Shown: in pieces, positions 10,592-20,464 of the stretch | Numbering within the stretch: position 1 is the first letter of the stretch | Layout of the letters: each line of letters begins with the position of its first letter | Source: Teratosphaeria epicoccoides | Lineage: Eukaryota > Ascomycota > Dothideomycetes > Mycosphaerellales > Teratosphaeriaceae | Reading direction: 5' to 3' | Assembly (NCBI GenBank): GCA_021401465.1 | Contig: JADDMT010000182.1 | Span: forward strand, 1 to 46,262 | DNA length: 46,262 nt | Translations under genes and position numbers: made by a program | The notes under the pieces: model-generated | The model's database searches: none | What the model was told of the DNA's origin: nothing | The model's input: the letters and a program-made list of their open reading frames with translations, nothing else

Positions 10592-11650
10592 ATGGATGCT
10601 TCGTGTTGCCTGAACCTCGACACTCACATGATGGAGCTCCTACCGAATTTGTTCTGTCTGCAGCTGCAACGGAGATTCCAATGGAATGGAGCTCATGGCT
10701 CGATTCGCCTTCTCGTCCACCACATTGGTACCGGTGAGTCCCGGCCAGAACCGCCTCGAGTTATTATCCAACTAATTGTCAGAAAGATCTCGGCTTTGGT
10801 GGACACAGCACGTCCTGCCTACTGCTGGGCGTCCCACAAGCCATGGCAGTGCTGATAGAGTACCCACAGGTCGTTCCAGGGATCTAGCTCATCCTGGGGG
10901 GTGCTGTTGGGCCAGTAATGATCATTGGCACAGTCATACTGACAGGCCGGGCACTACTAGTGCTGGCGCTAGAGCGGCTCAGTGTGGCGGAGATCCAGTC
11001 GCGCCATCGGTCGATCGTCAATCTCCTGCGCGTTGTGGACGAGGATGTTCTGTCAGACTTGATCGACGCTATGCGAAGTGCTGGCTTCGACGCTTTCGAA
11101 GACAAGCGTGGCAAGGTGCTCTTCCAAAGCGAGAACCCAAAACGCTACATCACATACTTCAAGCGACGTGAAGACACCACAATTCGTTGGAGCAGGCTGA
11201 CGAAGTTCGAGAGGACTCTCAAGAACAAGTACGGGATCAGCGGCGAGACCTTTGCGGAGGAAGATCGAGGCACAAGCAGACCTGTCGGAGGAGACTGAAT
11301 TTCAAGAGAAGAACCCGCTGCGCGTTGAGGTCCGCCGTGATGGTTCTTGACATGTTCCCACGCATGTTCAAGGTGTCCCCGATGGGCGCGGATGTTTCAT
11401 GAAATCGCTCCGTGAGGAACAAACATGAAGGATGCTGGTTTTAGATCCTTGAGGCGGCAAGGGCAGCACCGTAAACTTTGCAAGGGCCGACTCTGACAGA
11501 GTGCTCCTCGTCCACAAGCCACATCCGCTGCCTGTGATCAACAAATTAAAGCTGCAGGACTTTGGGGAGGACATGGCGAAGAGATATGGCTACATAGGCA
11601 ACACGTTCGTTGAGAGGGCGGAACCGGCACCCAGAGATGATTCTCCGTGA
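10592..11650 (+). pseudogene. Decayed membrane protein gene with two HicA-like repeats
   Basis: Protein-like sequence runs through several frames on the plus strand. One segment lies upstream of a GTGAGT donor at 10734. An open stretch from about 10785 has hydrophobic helices and is broken by TAG at 10885-10887. It continues as a frame to 11298, ending in a soluble domain. A second related domain begins at 11425, shifts frame by one base at 11455 and ends at 11650. The two soluble domains share a layout (AGF, then a Gly-Lys or Gly-Ser hairpin, then Leu/Phe helix and YG..G.TF). This resembles the small HicA/YcfA fold known from bacterial toxin-antitoxin systems and also found in fungal proteins. 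The catalytic His of bacterial HicA is absent from both. The multiple breaks indicate a relic. Family assignment is by pattern only. Confidence 0.45.
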
Positions 11651-11857
11651 AAGGCGCAGGGATCAGTAAGCGTCTGAGTTAAGCAAATCAGTCGACGCGA
11701 GGAACGGAAATGTTTTTTCGACGCTGTATCGCCCCTCCCCCTCCTCGTCGCCAGCGCGGAGGCCCGCCGAACGAACGGGTACATGCTCTCACGTGTCGCG
11801 ATCTGGAGTGTCAGCGCACGGTTTGGGGAGGATTGCAGATCTGACTACCCACTAGGA

Positions 11858-11897
11858 TTTCTTTTTCTTTTTCTTTTTCTTTTTCTTTTTCTTTTTT
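11858..11897 (+). repeat. CTTTTT hexanucleotide repeat
   Basis: Six near-perfect copies of CTTTTT, ending in a longer T run. It lies between the decayed gene and the 3' region of the Gln-rich gene. It could act as a poly(dA:dT)-like nucleosome-poor tract, but nothing downstream depends on it visibly. Confidence 0.8.
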
Positions 11898-12256
11898 GCT
11901 CGGGACCGGTGAGATGTGCGTACCTCACCTCACCTTACTCAAGCCTGATGGGTGGAAGATGGGAGGGTTTGGGGTACGGACAGGTGGTAGGGTTTAGTGG
12001 TTTGATGCTTCTCGGGTCTGCGCAAGGGGCGCGAGGAATGGTTGTTGAGGAGAGGCGTGGAGACCGGTGGTGTTGAGCATGTTGTATTCTGACGAGGACC
12101 TGCGTAAGGTAGCTCCTCTGAACCTTCGAGGGTCTGACCTCCAGCCGTCATCATGGCTTCGCACTCGATCCAGCCTGAATCCCTCGGCAAACCCTACTAC
12201 TCATACAATACCTTTGACTTCTCAAGTCTTTTCACTCCCACTCTGATGCCCTTCCT

Positions 12257-15200
12257 CTACAATTCCTTCTCTCCAATCGCCTCCAGCATCCCGCCCCCCT
12301 CCAACCAAGGCAAGTATCTCCCTTCTTCCAGAAACCCCAACGCCCTCCAGCACGCCACAAGCCTCTTCGCCCTCACCATCTTCCACTTCGTCGCGTGCAC
12401 CAGCCACTCTTGATGCGCGGCGACAGTCCTGACTTTGACATTCTCGTCCTTCTGCCTCCTGCCATGCCTACCGCCGCCGCCGCCTCTCGCTACACCTCTC
12501 CTCGTCGCCTCAAGTGTGGTGTTGCTCTCGGCGGGAAGAGGGATGCGCTCCTTGTGCTGCGTGAGATCTTTGTAGAAGTCTTTGAAGAAGCGGCGTTTGA
12601 GGAGCAGGTAGGCTGAGGGCCTGATGCCGATGGCGGAGCAGATGGTGCGTTCGGCGAGTGGCAGTCTCTGGACGTAGCGGTCTGTGGAGAGATCGAGCCA
12701 CGATTGTCCATGCAGGTCAGGGTCGCGTTCGAGACGGCGTTCCGCACCTGGCTCATCGAGTATGCTGACACAGTAGTCCGTGATGAGTTGAGCCGCCGCC
12801 CAGTCAGGGTGATCAGGGATCCGGGAGGCTGAGGTGAAGGCTGTGCTGAACCAAACGAAGATACGCTTGTGGTTCGCAGTCTGTGGCTCAAGCATCGACC
12901 AGTCTTTGCTCGTGCATAAGGACTGCTGGAGCGCATTGAGCCGATCATGCAGCATGTATTTCGACGCGAACTGGTAGAACCATCGAATCTTGCTATCGTC
13001 CTTGACAAGAAGTGCAAAGATGGTGACAGGCATCATTGAGTTTCCGCTTTGAAATGCTGCAGCGTCCAGCAAGATCAACGTATCGTTGGTGAGTGTCTCA
13101 TTTGGATGTCCACTGGCAGACTGCAGAGTGCGAGCCGCGAGTCGAGCATCGAAACCAGCCTGGCTCAGGTCCGGGAGTGCCCAGTCACTGAGCAGCTCGC
13201 AGGTGTTACCAACGTCCAAGCAAGATGTAAGTGAAATGCCAACATCGCACTCTTCAGGCTTGACGAACACAATACTCGCCAGCAAGTTATAGCTAGCATC
13301 ATTCAAGTCTATACGCCCGGAGGCGACGGGTACTTGGTCTTTAGCCTCCTCGAGCCCACGTTCTCCGGCTGTGCTCCGCCCTTCGAATACGGATGCCGAC
13401 TCCTCTCCCGAATCGAGCTGTCGCTCTTGCGGCTGCGATTGGAGGCGGCCTGCTCGAGACCGCCTGCTCGGCCGGAGGGGTGGGGTGTTTGGTCGCGCCT
13501 TGGGCGTCGCGGAGCCGGGGGTTCCACGTCCTCGTTTGCTGACGCCGCCATTTCCACCTCTTTGCTGGGGTTTTTGGACTTGCTTGTCTGATGGCTTTGC
13601 TTGCTTGACTTGGGTGGCTCCACGGCGCCCGACTTGTGCTTTGACTTTGGCCTTTGGTCGCTTTGACGCTCCTTTGTTTTGCGCCAGTTCATCCACACTA
13701 GAGCCCCTAAAGCTAGTGTCATCAGCAAGCCACTGTTGCCGCGATACCGGTCGTGTGTCGTGCTGCTCGATCTGCAGCGACTGCTGGACCGGCTTGGAGA
13801 ACGGTCGTAGCGACTGTGACGCATGATCACTACTGATATACTGTACCGACTCTCTCTGGTACGGGTTTGGCGGAAGGCTGAATGCCGATGAGCCTGGCTG
13901 ACCAGCGGGCGACTGCTGCGGCAGGCGAGTCTGCGGGTGCGACGCCGCTGTGTGCCCGTGTGACTTGAGAATCTGTGAAGGCTTCACTGAAGTCGGTGCA
14001 GGGGACTGGCGCTGGGCGGGAAGATGACGAGAGTGAGAGGCTGGAGAGGCCGCAGCGGTAGCTTCTTGCTGCTGCAATAGCTCCTCCCGCCGCTTAAGCA
14101 GGGCCTCCCTTCGCTCAACAGGCAGTCGTGCGAAGCTCTCGTTCGCAAATATCTGCTCGAGTGAATTGACAAGTAGTAACCGGTCGGTCCGTTGCTCATA
14201 ATCTGCCCGGTTCTGCTGATCGAGTTGTCGTCGCAGCGCAACTGCGCGCGCCTGCTGTAAATCAAGTCTCTTCTGGTCGAGATACTGTCCCGCTTGATCC
14301 TGTGTTAAGGACTGACAGTACTGCTGATATGGAGGCGGCAAAATCGCGAAAGTCGCGTGCCTATTTCGCCACTGTTGCTGTCTCCCTTCCGAGCAGTTGT
14401 GAAAAGCTTCCAAGCTCCACCGTCGATGGTCCTCGAGGTGTTGCTGAGGTGCACTCGCTTCAGTGAAAGTTCTAGGTGTGTCGCCAATGGCGGGCAGCAA
14501 AGAACGCTGATGCTCAGCCGGGAGGGTGGGAGGCTCAATGTCCTGCTGGCCCTGACTGTACGTATAGCTTTCTTGCGCTGGTGGCGACGATGCTCGAAGG
14601 GTTGCACCTCTCGCGAGGTAGTGCTGTAAAGCTTGATCCGGACTGTACTGTTGCCAGGACACTGGCGACTGAAACCGTTGGTGCTCAACAACCGAGGGGA
14701 GTGCGCCACGATTCTGCTGCCTTTGAGGGCAGGTATAGCCCTCTTGCTGCTGGGGCGACGATGATCGGAGCGCCGCAGCTCTCGCGAGGTGATGCTGTAC
14801 AGCTTGATGTGGGTGTTGATGCGGTACGTGTGCAGGCGGCACAAAGCCCTGATGGTCAGCCGAAGGTCCAGGTCCGAAGTTGTGCTGCTCCTTGGGATAA
14901 GCGTAGCCGTCTTGCTGCGCCGGCGACGACCTCAGTGCTGCGACTCTCGCGAGATGATGCTGTAAAGCTTGATCTGGGTCGTATCGGTGTGAGTGTCCAG
15001 GCGGCAGGAGTCCTTGATGTGTCGCAAGCGCCGGCGATGCCTCCACGTGGGCGCCGCTCGGATGCTGTTGCGCGGCTGCGTATCCTGGCACGGGCAATGT
15101 CACATGCGTGCCGAGTGGCGAGGGTCGGCTGTGACGAGTGAGGTGGTGAGGATTGGTGCCCGAATGCGCAGACGGAGGTGACGAAGTCAATTCAGCGACT

Positions 15201-15622
15201 GGCGGTGCTTGATGAGCGCCAAATGAGCCTGGTCCTGCCGCGTGGTGCCCAAAGGGTGATCCCAAGGGCGCCACTCCGCGTCGGTACGGCGGGGCAAGTT
15301 GGGGATGATGCGTTGGAGGCAGGGGGTGATGGGTGAACTGATTGACGCTCAAGGCCGGTGACGGAAGACCTCGCGGTGGATGGGAGGGCGGTGAGGGCTG
15401 TTGCGCGTCTGGGAACGGCGCTCCTTGCTGTTGCATCCGTCGCACCTGCCCTTCAAGCATGCCAAGCATCCGCCGCCGCCGCTGCTGGGACTGGGGATGT
15501 TCCGCTTCACTGTCGCCGGCAGTTGGGTCCACTTCCGCTGCTCGTTGTTGCTGGGATGGTGTCGCGGAATCAAGTGAGCGGTCCATGTCGCTCGCAGCAC
15601 CAGCGAGGCCGTCATGTGACAT
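12257..15622 (-). CDS. Gln/Pro-rich protein with possible SWIRM-like C-terminus
   Basis: One open frame of 1121 residues. Residues 1-700 are low complexity, rich in Gln, Pro, His and Ser, with three tandem repeats of about 55 residues (copies of QALQHHLAR.AALR near residues 220-335). A basic Lys/Arg/Pro-rich stretch follows around 620-720. The last 350 residues are ordered. Near residue 990 the segment ERTICSAIGIRPSAYLLLKR looks like the helix of SWIRM domains (C..I.P..YL..KR), known from chromatin proteins such as Ada2, Swi3 and Fun19. A Gly/Arg insertion near 1050 interrupts what follows. A nuclear or transcriptional role is inference from composition and this weak match. The start is the first ATG of the frame; a 5' intron cannot be excluded. 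Confidence 0.7.
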   Translation of the reverse strand: MSHDGLAGAASDMDRSLDSATPSQQQRAAEVDPTAGDSEAEHPQSQQRRRRMLGMLEGQVRRMQQQGAPFPDAQQPSPPSHPPRGLPSPALSVNQFTHHPLPPTHHPQLAPPYRRGVAPLGSPFGHHAAGPGSFGAHQAPPVAELTSSPPSAHSGTNPHHLTRHSRPSPLGTHVTLPVPGYAAAQQHPSGAHVEASPALATHQGLLPPGHSHRYDPDQALQHHLARVAALRSSPAQQDGYAYPKEQHNFGPGPSADHQGFVPPAHVPHQHPHQAVQHHLARAAALRSSSPQQQEGYTCPQRQQNRGALPSVVEHQRFQSPVSWQQYSPDQALQHYLARGATLRASSPPAQESYTYSQGQQDIEPPTLPAEHQRSLLPAIGDTPRTFTEASAPQQHLEDHRRWSLEAFHNCSEGRQQQWRNRHATFAILPPPYQQYCQSLTQDQAGQYLDQKRLDLQQARAVALRRQLDQQNRADYEQRTDRLLLVNSLEQIFANESFARLPVERREALLKRREELLQQQEATAAASPASHSRHLPAQRQSPAPTSVKPSQILKSHGHTAASHPQTRLPQQSPAGQPGSSAFSLPPNPYQRESVQYISSDHASQSLRPFSKPVQQSLQIEQHDTRPVSRQQWLADDTSFRGSSVDELAQNKGASKRPKAKVKAQVGRRGATQVKQAKPSDKQVQKPQQRGGNGGVSKRGRGTPGSATPKARPNTPPLRPSRRSRAGRLQSQPQERQLDSGEESASVFEGRSTAGERGLEEAKDQVPVASGRIDLNDASYNLLASIVFVKPEECDVGISLTSCLDVGNTCELLSDWALPDLSQAGFDARLAARTLQSASGHPNETLTNDTLILLDAAAFQSGNSMMPVTIFALLVKDDSKIRWFYQFASKYMLHDRLNALQQSLCTSKDWSMLEPQTANHKRIFVWFSTAFTSASRIPDHPDWAAAQLITDYCVSILDEPGAERRLERDPDLHGQSWLDLSTDRYVQRLPLAERTICSAIGIRPSAYLLLKRRFFKDFYKDLTQHKERIPLPAESNTTLEATRRGVARGGGGGRHGRRQKDENVKVRTVAAHQEWLVHATKWKMVRAKRLVACWRALGFLEEGRYLPWLEGGGMLEAIGEKEL
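14480..14990 (-). repeat. Three tandem in-frame repeats in the Gln-rich gene
   Basis: The block coding DQALQHHLAR.AALR recurs with equivalent positions at 14949, 14784 and 14613 (plus coordinates), periods 165 and 171 bp, i.e. 55 and 57 codons. Each copy also carries a Tyr/Pro/Gln segment and an HQ.F..P end. The copies have diverged but stay in frame. Confidence 0.8.
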
Positions 15623-16060
15623 GTTGCGCGAACACGGAGATCAGCTTCACATGAAATCAGATGCATTTACGAAGAAGAGACGAGAAGATTCTGGTGTTGT
15701 TGGGTCGAACGCGCCTTCCTCGTGCAAAGTGCGGTGTGACACTCGTCGCGCTCCTTCCGCTTCTCGCAGAACATTGGCACCTTCCCGTTGGAGGAGAAAC
15801 TCGAAGCGATTCCGTCCACTCACGGATGGCTCGATCGCGAGATCACACCACCTTGAGCTCCGTCGCTCGACAGACAGACATACACCAAAATCGTCAGATC
15901 GTCGGCGATATACCAGGGCTGTACTTACGTAGTCGACGCTGTATACCCGCACCCAGACCCGGCACGACCCATCTCACCGCCAGGCCATGTCTCACACGCC
16001 TCGCTCATGCACATTCCTATCATACAGTGCTTCATCGTGTCTCCCTCTCACCCCGCCCCC
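15623..16060. other. Intergenic, upstream of the Gln-rich gene
   Basis: 438 bases between the 5' end of the Gln-rich gene and the 3' end of the proteasome gene, both on the minus strand. It should contain the promoter of the former. No clear TATA box or coding frame was accepted. Confidence 0.5.
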
Positions 16061-16922
16061 CTAGGTCTCCGGCCGATTCTCCGCGTAGCCCGCACTCCCC
16101 ACCCTCTCTTCCGTCGTCTCCTCCTTCTTCGCCAGCCCGTGCTCCCTCAGCAAGGCATCGATCTCCTCCGCGCCCCAGAGGTGATGGTAGATGGCGCCGC
16201 TCTTCGTCTTGCCCACCGTCGCAAACTCAATCTTCTCGCTACTCAGCTTGGTCGAGTCCATCGTCTTACTCAACACCTTGACCGCCAGCTCGCACGCCTG
16301 CTGCAAGTTGCAGTTGTCATCGTAATCCTGCTTCAGCAAGCTCTGGGCGGAGGCGTTGTTGGCGCCGACGCTGGTGGCTTTCCAGCCGCCGTAGTTGCCG
16401 GAGGGGTTGGATTGGTAGAGCTGGAATTGGTTCTTCTGGTCCCAGCCGGCGTAGATGAAGGAGACGCCGAAGGGGCGCAGGCCGCCGCGCTGGGTGTAGC
16501 TTTGCTTGAGGTCGCAGAGGCGGCGGACGAGCTGCTCGCAGGGGACGTCGGCGTTGTAGGTGAGGAGGTAGTGTTGTGCAAGTTGGCGGGCTTCGTTGAT
16601 GAGGATGTTGGCGTCGGCCGTCATGCCGGCTACTGCGCAGATCATGTTGCTAGAGAGGGGGGAGGGGATCAGTGCATGCGCGCGGGTGTTTGCTCTCATG
16701 ATGGTCAACGCACTCGTTCAATATGTACAGCTTCTCGGCGCTGGTGTCTTGCTCTAGGAGCTTGCTCGTGACCTTGCGCTCTGCTGCCAGCACGATGCCA
16801 TCGGTGGCTAAGATGCCCAACGCGGTGCCGGCGTGTGAGATGGCTTCCAGCGCATACTCGACTTGGTAGAGGCGGCCTTCAGGTGAGAAGATGGTGGTGC
16901 GGGAGTCGTAGCGTCTTGACAT
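16061..16922 (-). CDS. PRE9: Proteasome 20S subunit alpha-3 (PSMA4/Pre9)
   Basis: Alpha-ring subunit of the 20S proteasome core, which helps gate substrate entry. Exons 16922-16714 and 16649-16061 give 265 residues. The 64-nt intron (GTGCGT to TCTAG) is removed inside the codon preceding NMICAVAGM. The N-terminus carries the alpha-type signature YDSRTTIFSPEGRLYQVEYA. PCEQLVRRLCD, GGLRPFGVSF, GWD and LYQSNPSGNYGGWKAT identify the PSMA4 subtype. The tail is charged and ends SAGYAENRPET, in the place of the Lys/Glu tail of other species. It is transcribed divergently from the WW-FF gene over a very short gap. Confidence 0.96.
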
Positions 16923-17131
16923 GGTGGGTGGAGGGGTTCGGGTGGATTCAATCGGATTGTTCTGGTGCAGACAGAGACAGTGTGATGGGTGAGAGATGCA
17001 CGACTCGGATCTGGTCTGTGCACTGGAGGGAGCTTGAAGGTGGAGTGGAGGTGGAGGTGCAGATGGCTCGTGGGATCATCATCGGGGACATGAAGCAAAC
17101 CAGTTTCTACACATCATCCACCAAACACTTG
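16923..17131. promoter_or_regulatory. Short bidirectional promoter, PSMA4 / WW-FF gene
   Basis: Only 209 bases separate the two divergent start codons. Both promoters and leaders must lie here or overlap the opposite gene. No TATA box or recognisable proteasome control element was seen. Two further in-frame ATGs for the WW-FF gene, at 17063 and 17090, would shorten the gap. Confidence 0.6.
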
Positions 17132-18847
17132 ATGGAATCTCCCAACAAGCGGCCGAAAGTGTCGCCGGAGAGCCAGCCAGACTTTGTAGCATTGGACGAC
17201 GACGATGGAGGCAGTCGGTTCGGGTATGGCGAAGAAGACAGCTTCCACGCCGAAGACGCAGGCCAGAATGCGCATGGTGGGAGAGGCCGTCGACGGTACT
17301 TGAATGACGCACGGTTTGAGCGACGCAACGCACAAGACCGGCCCAAGTCCCAGCATGTCTTGCCGGGTCACGAGCCGTGGGTGGTCGTCAAGACCAAATT
17401 GGGCCGTCGGTTTGTGCACAACACGCAGACCAAAGAGTCGCTCTGGCATGCTCCCGACGACATATGGCCGGCAGTCAAGGAGTTCGATGGCTGGGAGAGA
17501 GAGCGGACGGAGAAGCAGGCGAATGTGGAGTGGGCGGAGGAGCAGCTCAAGAAGATGCGCGCGGCGAGTCAGGCAGAGAAAGTCGGCGAGAAAGCCGAGG
17601 CCGAAGGAAGGGACAGACGGAGGAGGAGCGAGAGTCTGCAGAGAGAGGACGAGGAAGCCATGATGGCGGAGTTGGCTGCCGAGGCGGGGCGCGCCGGCGA
17701 GCAGGACGTCAAAGCGGTGGTCACGACGTTGGAGCCTGTGGCAGGTGACGTGGGGTACGACAGTGGGGGCAGCTACGAGTACGTCGAGGTCACGGACGAG
17801 GAAGGGGAGGAAGGTGACGAGGGACGGGAAGATGCTGATCCGGAAGGAACGCGTGGCGATGATGAGGCACAGCATCATCCCGAAGACGGTCCAGTCGAGT
17901 TTGGTGAGGACGATATAGCCTGGCAGCTCCAAGCGATGGGCGAAGATTACGGCCTCGATCGCGGGGAGTACGATGTCGGCGACGACGATGAGGGCGAAGC
18001 AGGTGCCGAAGGGCTGCCCATCAGCGAGGAAGATGCCGCGAACCTCTTCCGCGATCTCCTCCAAGACTACCACATATCCCCCTTCACTCCCTGGGATACA
18101 CTCATCGCCGACGAAAGCGAAGCCAGCATCCTGAACGACGATCGCTACACCGTCCTCCCCAACATGCGAGCCCGCAAGGAAGTCTGGGACCAATGGACCA
18201 AAGACAAAGCGGCCCAAATCAAAGAGGAAAGGGCCAAGATGGCCAGGCGCGATCCGAAAATCCCCTATCTCGCATTCCTGGCCGAGAAAGCCACCCCGAA
18301 GCTCTACTGGCTCGAATTCAAACGCAAGTTCAAAAAAGAGCCCGAACTCAACGACCGCAAACTCCCAGACAAAGACCGAGAGAAACTCTACCGCGACCAC
18401 ATCAACCGCCTCAAACTCCCCGAAACTACGCGCAAGGCCGACCTCCTCACCCTCCTCAAATCTCTCCCGCTCCGCCACCTCAACCGCACTTCCACCCTCG
18501 ACTCACTCCCCCAACAACTCCTCTCGCACCTCCACTTCATCAGCCTCCCGCGCTCGATTCGGGACCCGATCATCAGGCAGCATATTGTGGGACTTCCGGA
18601 CGCGCTCGAAGGCGATGATGCAGAGTTGTCGGCGGAGGAGTTGGCGATGCAGGAGAAGAAGAGGTCGGAGAGACGGAGACGGGAGGTTGCGTTGGAGGCG
18701 AGGCAGAGGGAGGTGGAAGCGCAGAAAAGAAGGACGGATCAAGAGCGCAGCTTTGCGGGGCGGGAGTGGGCGGAGGGGGAGAGCGAGGTGAGGACGGCTA
18801 TGCGAGGTGGTGGTGGTGGTGGCGGTGGTGGTGTTAGCAGGAGGTAG
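17132..18847 (+). CDS. WW and FF domain protein (Urn1/Prp40-like)
   Basis: Likely pre-mRNA splicing-associated protein: WW domains bind Pro-rich partners and FF domains bind phosphorylated or acidic motifs. One exon; the chosen ATG starts MESPNKRPKVSP, which carries a basic nuclear-signal-like cluster. In-frame ATGs at 17090 and 17063 are possible, while the longest frame (16835) would run antisense into the proteasome gene and is unlikely. The WW domain covers about 81-109 (PWVVVKTKLGRRFVHNTQ, then LWHAP). Acidic and coiled segments follow. An FF domain at about 303-365 runs from NLFRDLLQDYHI to VWDQWTKDK. The C-terminus is charged and helical, then ends in a nine-Gly run and SRR. Total 571 residues. 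Yeast Urn1 has one WW and one FF domain in the same order. Confidence 0.88.
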   Translation: MESPNKRPKVSPESQPDFVALDDDDGGSRFGYGEEDSFHAEDAGQNAHGGRGRRRYLNDARFERRNAQDRPKSQHVLPGHEPWVVVKTKLGRRFVHNTQTKESLWHAPDDIWPAVKEFDGWERERTEKQANVEWAEEQLKKMRAASQAEKVGEKAEAEGRDRRRRSESLQREDEEAMMAELAAEAGRAGEQDVKAVVTTLEPVAGDVGYDSGGSYEYVEVTDEEGEEGDEGREDADPEGTRGDDEAQHHPEDGPVEFGEDDIAWQLQAMGEDYGLDRGEYDVGDDDEGEAGAEGLPISEEDAANLFRDLLQDYHISPFTPWDTLIADESEASILNDDRYTVLPNMRARKEVWDQWTKDKAAQIKEERAKMARRDPKIPYLAFLAEKATPKLYWLEFKRKFKKEPELNDRKLPDKDREKLYRDHINRLKLPETTRKADLLTLLKSLPLRHLNRTSTLDSLPQQLLSHLHFISLPRSIRDPIIRQHIVGLPDALEGDDAELSAEELAMQEKKRSERRRREVALEARQREVEAQKRRTDQERSFAGREWAEGESEVRTAMRGGGGGGGGGVSRR

Positions 18848-20108
18848 CAGGAGGCGCAGGTATGCTGACCATCTGTCTGTAAAACCTGGTCATCCAGGCA
18901 CACAGCCCGCTCTCGTTGTTGCTCGAAGACATCGCTGTTTCAAGACTGCTGACGCCCAGCCCGCTAAAACACTGCACCTACGCCGCAAGGGCCTGTCCCC
19001 GCGTCCACGTTCCTCTCCATCCCCGCTTTCCTCCCCCTCACCAGCCCTCCCCGCACAAACATGACCAACTCCGTCCAACCCAAACGCATGCACTACCTCC
19101 GCGACTATTTATCCATCGTCCGTCCGTCCGTCGGCCATTGCAAAAAAAGGGGGGAAAAAAACAAAGAGAAAAAAAACCTCTGCATACATCATCCACGCCG
19201 TCGATTAGGATCGAACGGGCCTCCCGAATTTTCCTACCTTGTTCGCTCGACCGGCAGGACAGGATATGGGATGGATGGGTGGGAATTGGGGCCTTTTTGA
19301 TTGCGGTCATGGGGAGGGTTGGGAGTGTGGGAATTTGCAATGATAGTGCCATTCCTATCACTACGATCAAAGGAGTCGAATAGCTCCTGCGTCACACATC
19401 TATCATCTACCAGGTCCACCCGCTGCACTGATCCCAGGCTGTAGCTCCAGCACTACGCTCGAAATCGAAGTCGGGGGCGGTGATTCCGGAGAGAAAATGT
19501 CCATGACTACACAAGCGGCCCGTTCAAGTCGGTAAGATTCCTGTGCTTGTTACAAAGTAAACCCCGTCTCAGTCGATCTTGACCCGGCCCGTTCTACCCC
19601 GTCGCTCGAACGATGCTAGGAGCTGGACTTGTACCACGCTCGTCTGAAGAGGGCGTGCGCACAGTCTTTCAGGATGGAAACCGAAGATACATGAGAGATG
19701 TTTGCCGAAACCCCCCGATGCCGCACGTGCTATGTTATCAGAGACAGCTTGCATGTCCCGCTGCGTGCCGCATTCACAGCGATCCTGCTTGGACGACTCC
19801 GAGAATCCTTCTCGACCCACGCACACCACGAACGAGGTTCTCTCACCGCAGAGTCCACCACTTCCCTGTCCCCCGTCCATGACTTGGGAGCGCAGAAACA
19901 AGCACAGCTTCGGAATCAAGGATACGCACTCCGACACACCCACTCCAGACACCCCGCAGCACGAGCACCAACCCCCCGCCCGGCCTGAGCACCACGAGAG
20001 ACCAACGACCCCGTCGAAACCATCCAGTACGCCCACCCACCTCCTCTTCTCATCACCTCCCCCATCCCACACCCCCTCATCTCCATCCCACACCCCCCCC
20101 TCCACCCT
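18848..20108. other. Convergent non-coding stretch
   Basis: 1.26 kb between the WW-FF gene and the end of the small secreted protein gene. It contains A-rich tracts near 19140-19180 and C-rich tracts near 20050-20105. Overlapping frames on both strands are Pro/Ser or Arg/Gly dominated and unlike proteins. No gene was accepted. Confidence 0.5.
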
Positions 20109-20464
20109 CTAACAATGCTTCGGATCCGTACAAAACGGGTCAGGCGGCGGTTTCACGCAAGCTTTCTAGAAACCCCCCCAAAAAACCCCCTCGACGTCAG
20201 CCCATCATGATCCTGTTCCCACGTCCCGTGCGTCGGTGCCGTCCAGACAGCCAGGCAGGCAGGCACGCGAGCCGCTCCAGCTGACCGAGAGAAAGAAAGA
20301 AAGAAAGAAAGGAAGAAAGGAAGGGGACAACATACCGTGTCGCAGTCCAAGCCGTACTTGCAGCCGTAGATGCAAACCTCCGGATTCCCCGGGCAGCAGT
20401 CGACAGCCGCGGCGGGCAGGACGCAGGCCGCGAGCAGAGCGGCGAGGCTGGCGAGGAGTTTCAT
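20109..20464 (-). CDS. Small secreted cysteine-rich protein (61 aa, spliced)
   Basis: Exon 1 is 20464-20336 and exon 2 is 20165-20109. The intron of 170 nt has a GTATGT donor, a GCTGAC branch site about 30 nt before the acceptor, and TTTCTAG. The spliced product is 61 residues: signal peptide 1-20 (LLASLAALLAACVLPAAA) and a mature chain of about 41 residues with eight cysteines (DCCPGNPEVCIYGCKYGLDC, then ACVKPPP, FCTD and KHC). Even cysteine count and small size fit disulfide-stabilised secreted fungal proteins, including effector candidates. Reading through the intron gives a 122-residue frame from an earlier ATG with an implausible Phe/Ser-rich tail, so I prefer the spliced form. The intron contains a GAAA microsatellite, unusually long for this locus. 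No known family was recognised. Confidence 0.72.
20289..20322 (+). repeat. GAAA microsatellite inside an intron
   Basis: GAAA/GGAA units lie within the intron of the small secreted protein gene, just after its donor site on the coding (minus) strand, where they read as a long pyrimidine tract. Length changes here could affect splicing. Confidence 0.8.

Noticed and set aside
17114..18478. 454-codon minus-strand frame opposite the WW-FF gene
   Set aside because: It mirrors the codon bias of the real gene. No domain is visible, whereas the plus strand has clear WW and FF domains.
19569..20105. 178-codon minus-strand frame in the convergent region
   Set aside because: Gly/Trp/Val low-complexity start from C-rich plus-strand sequence. 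No motif or splice context.
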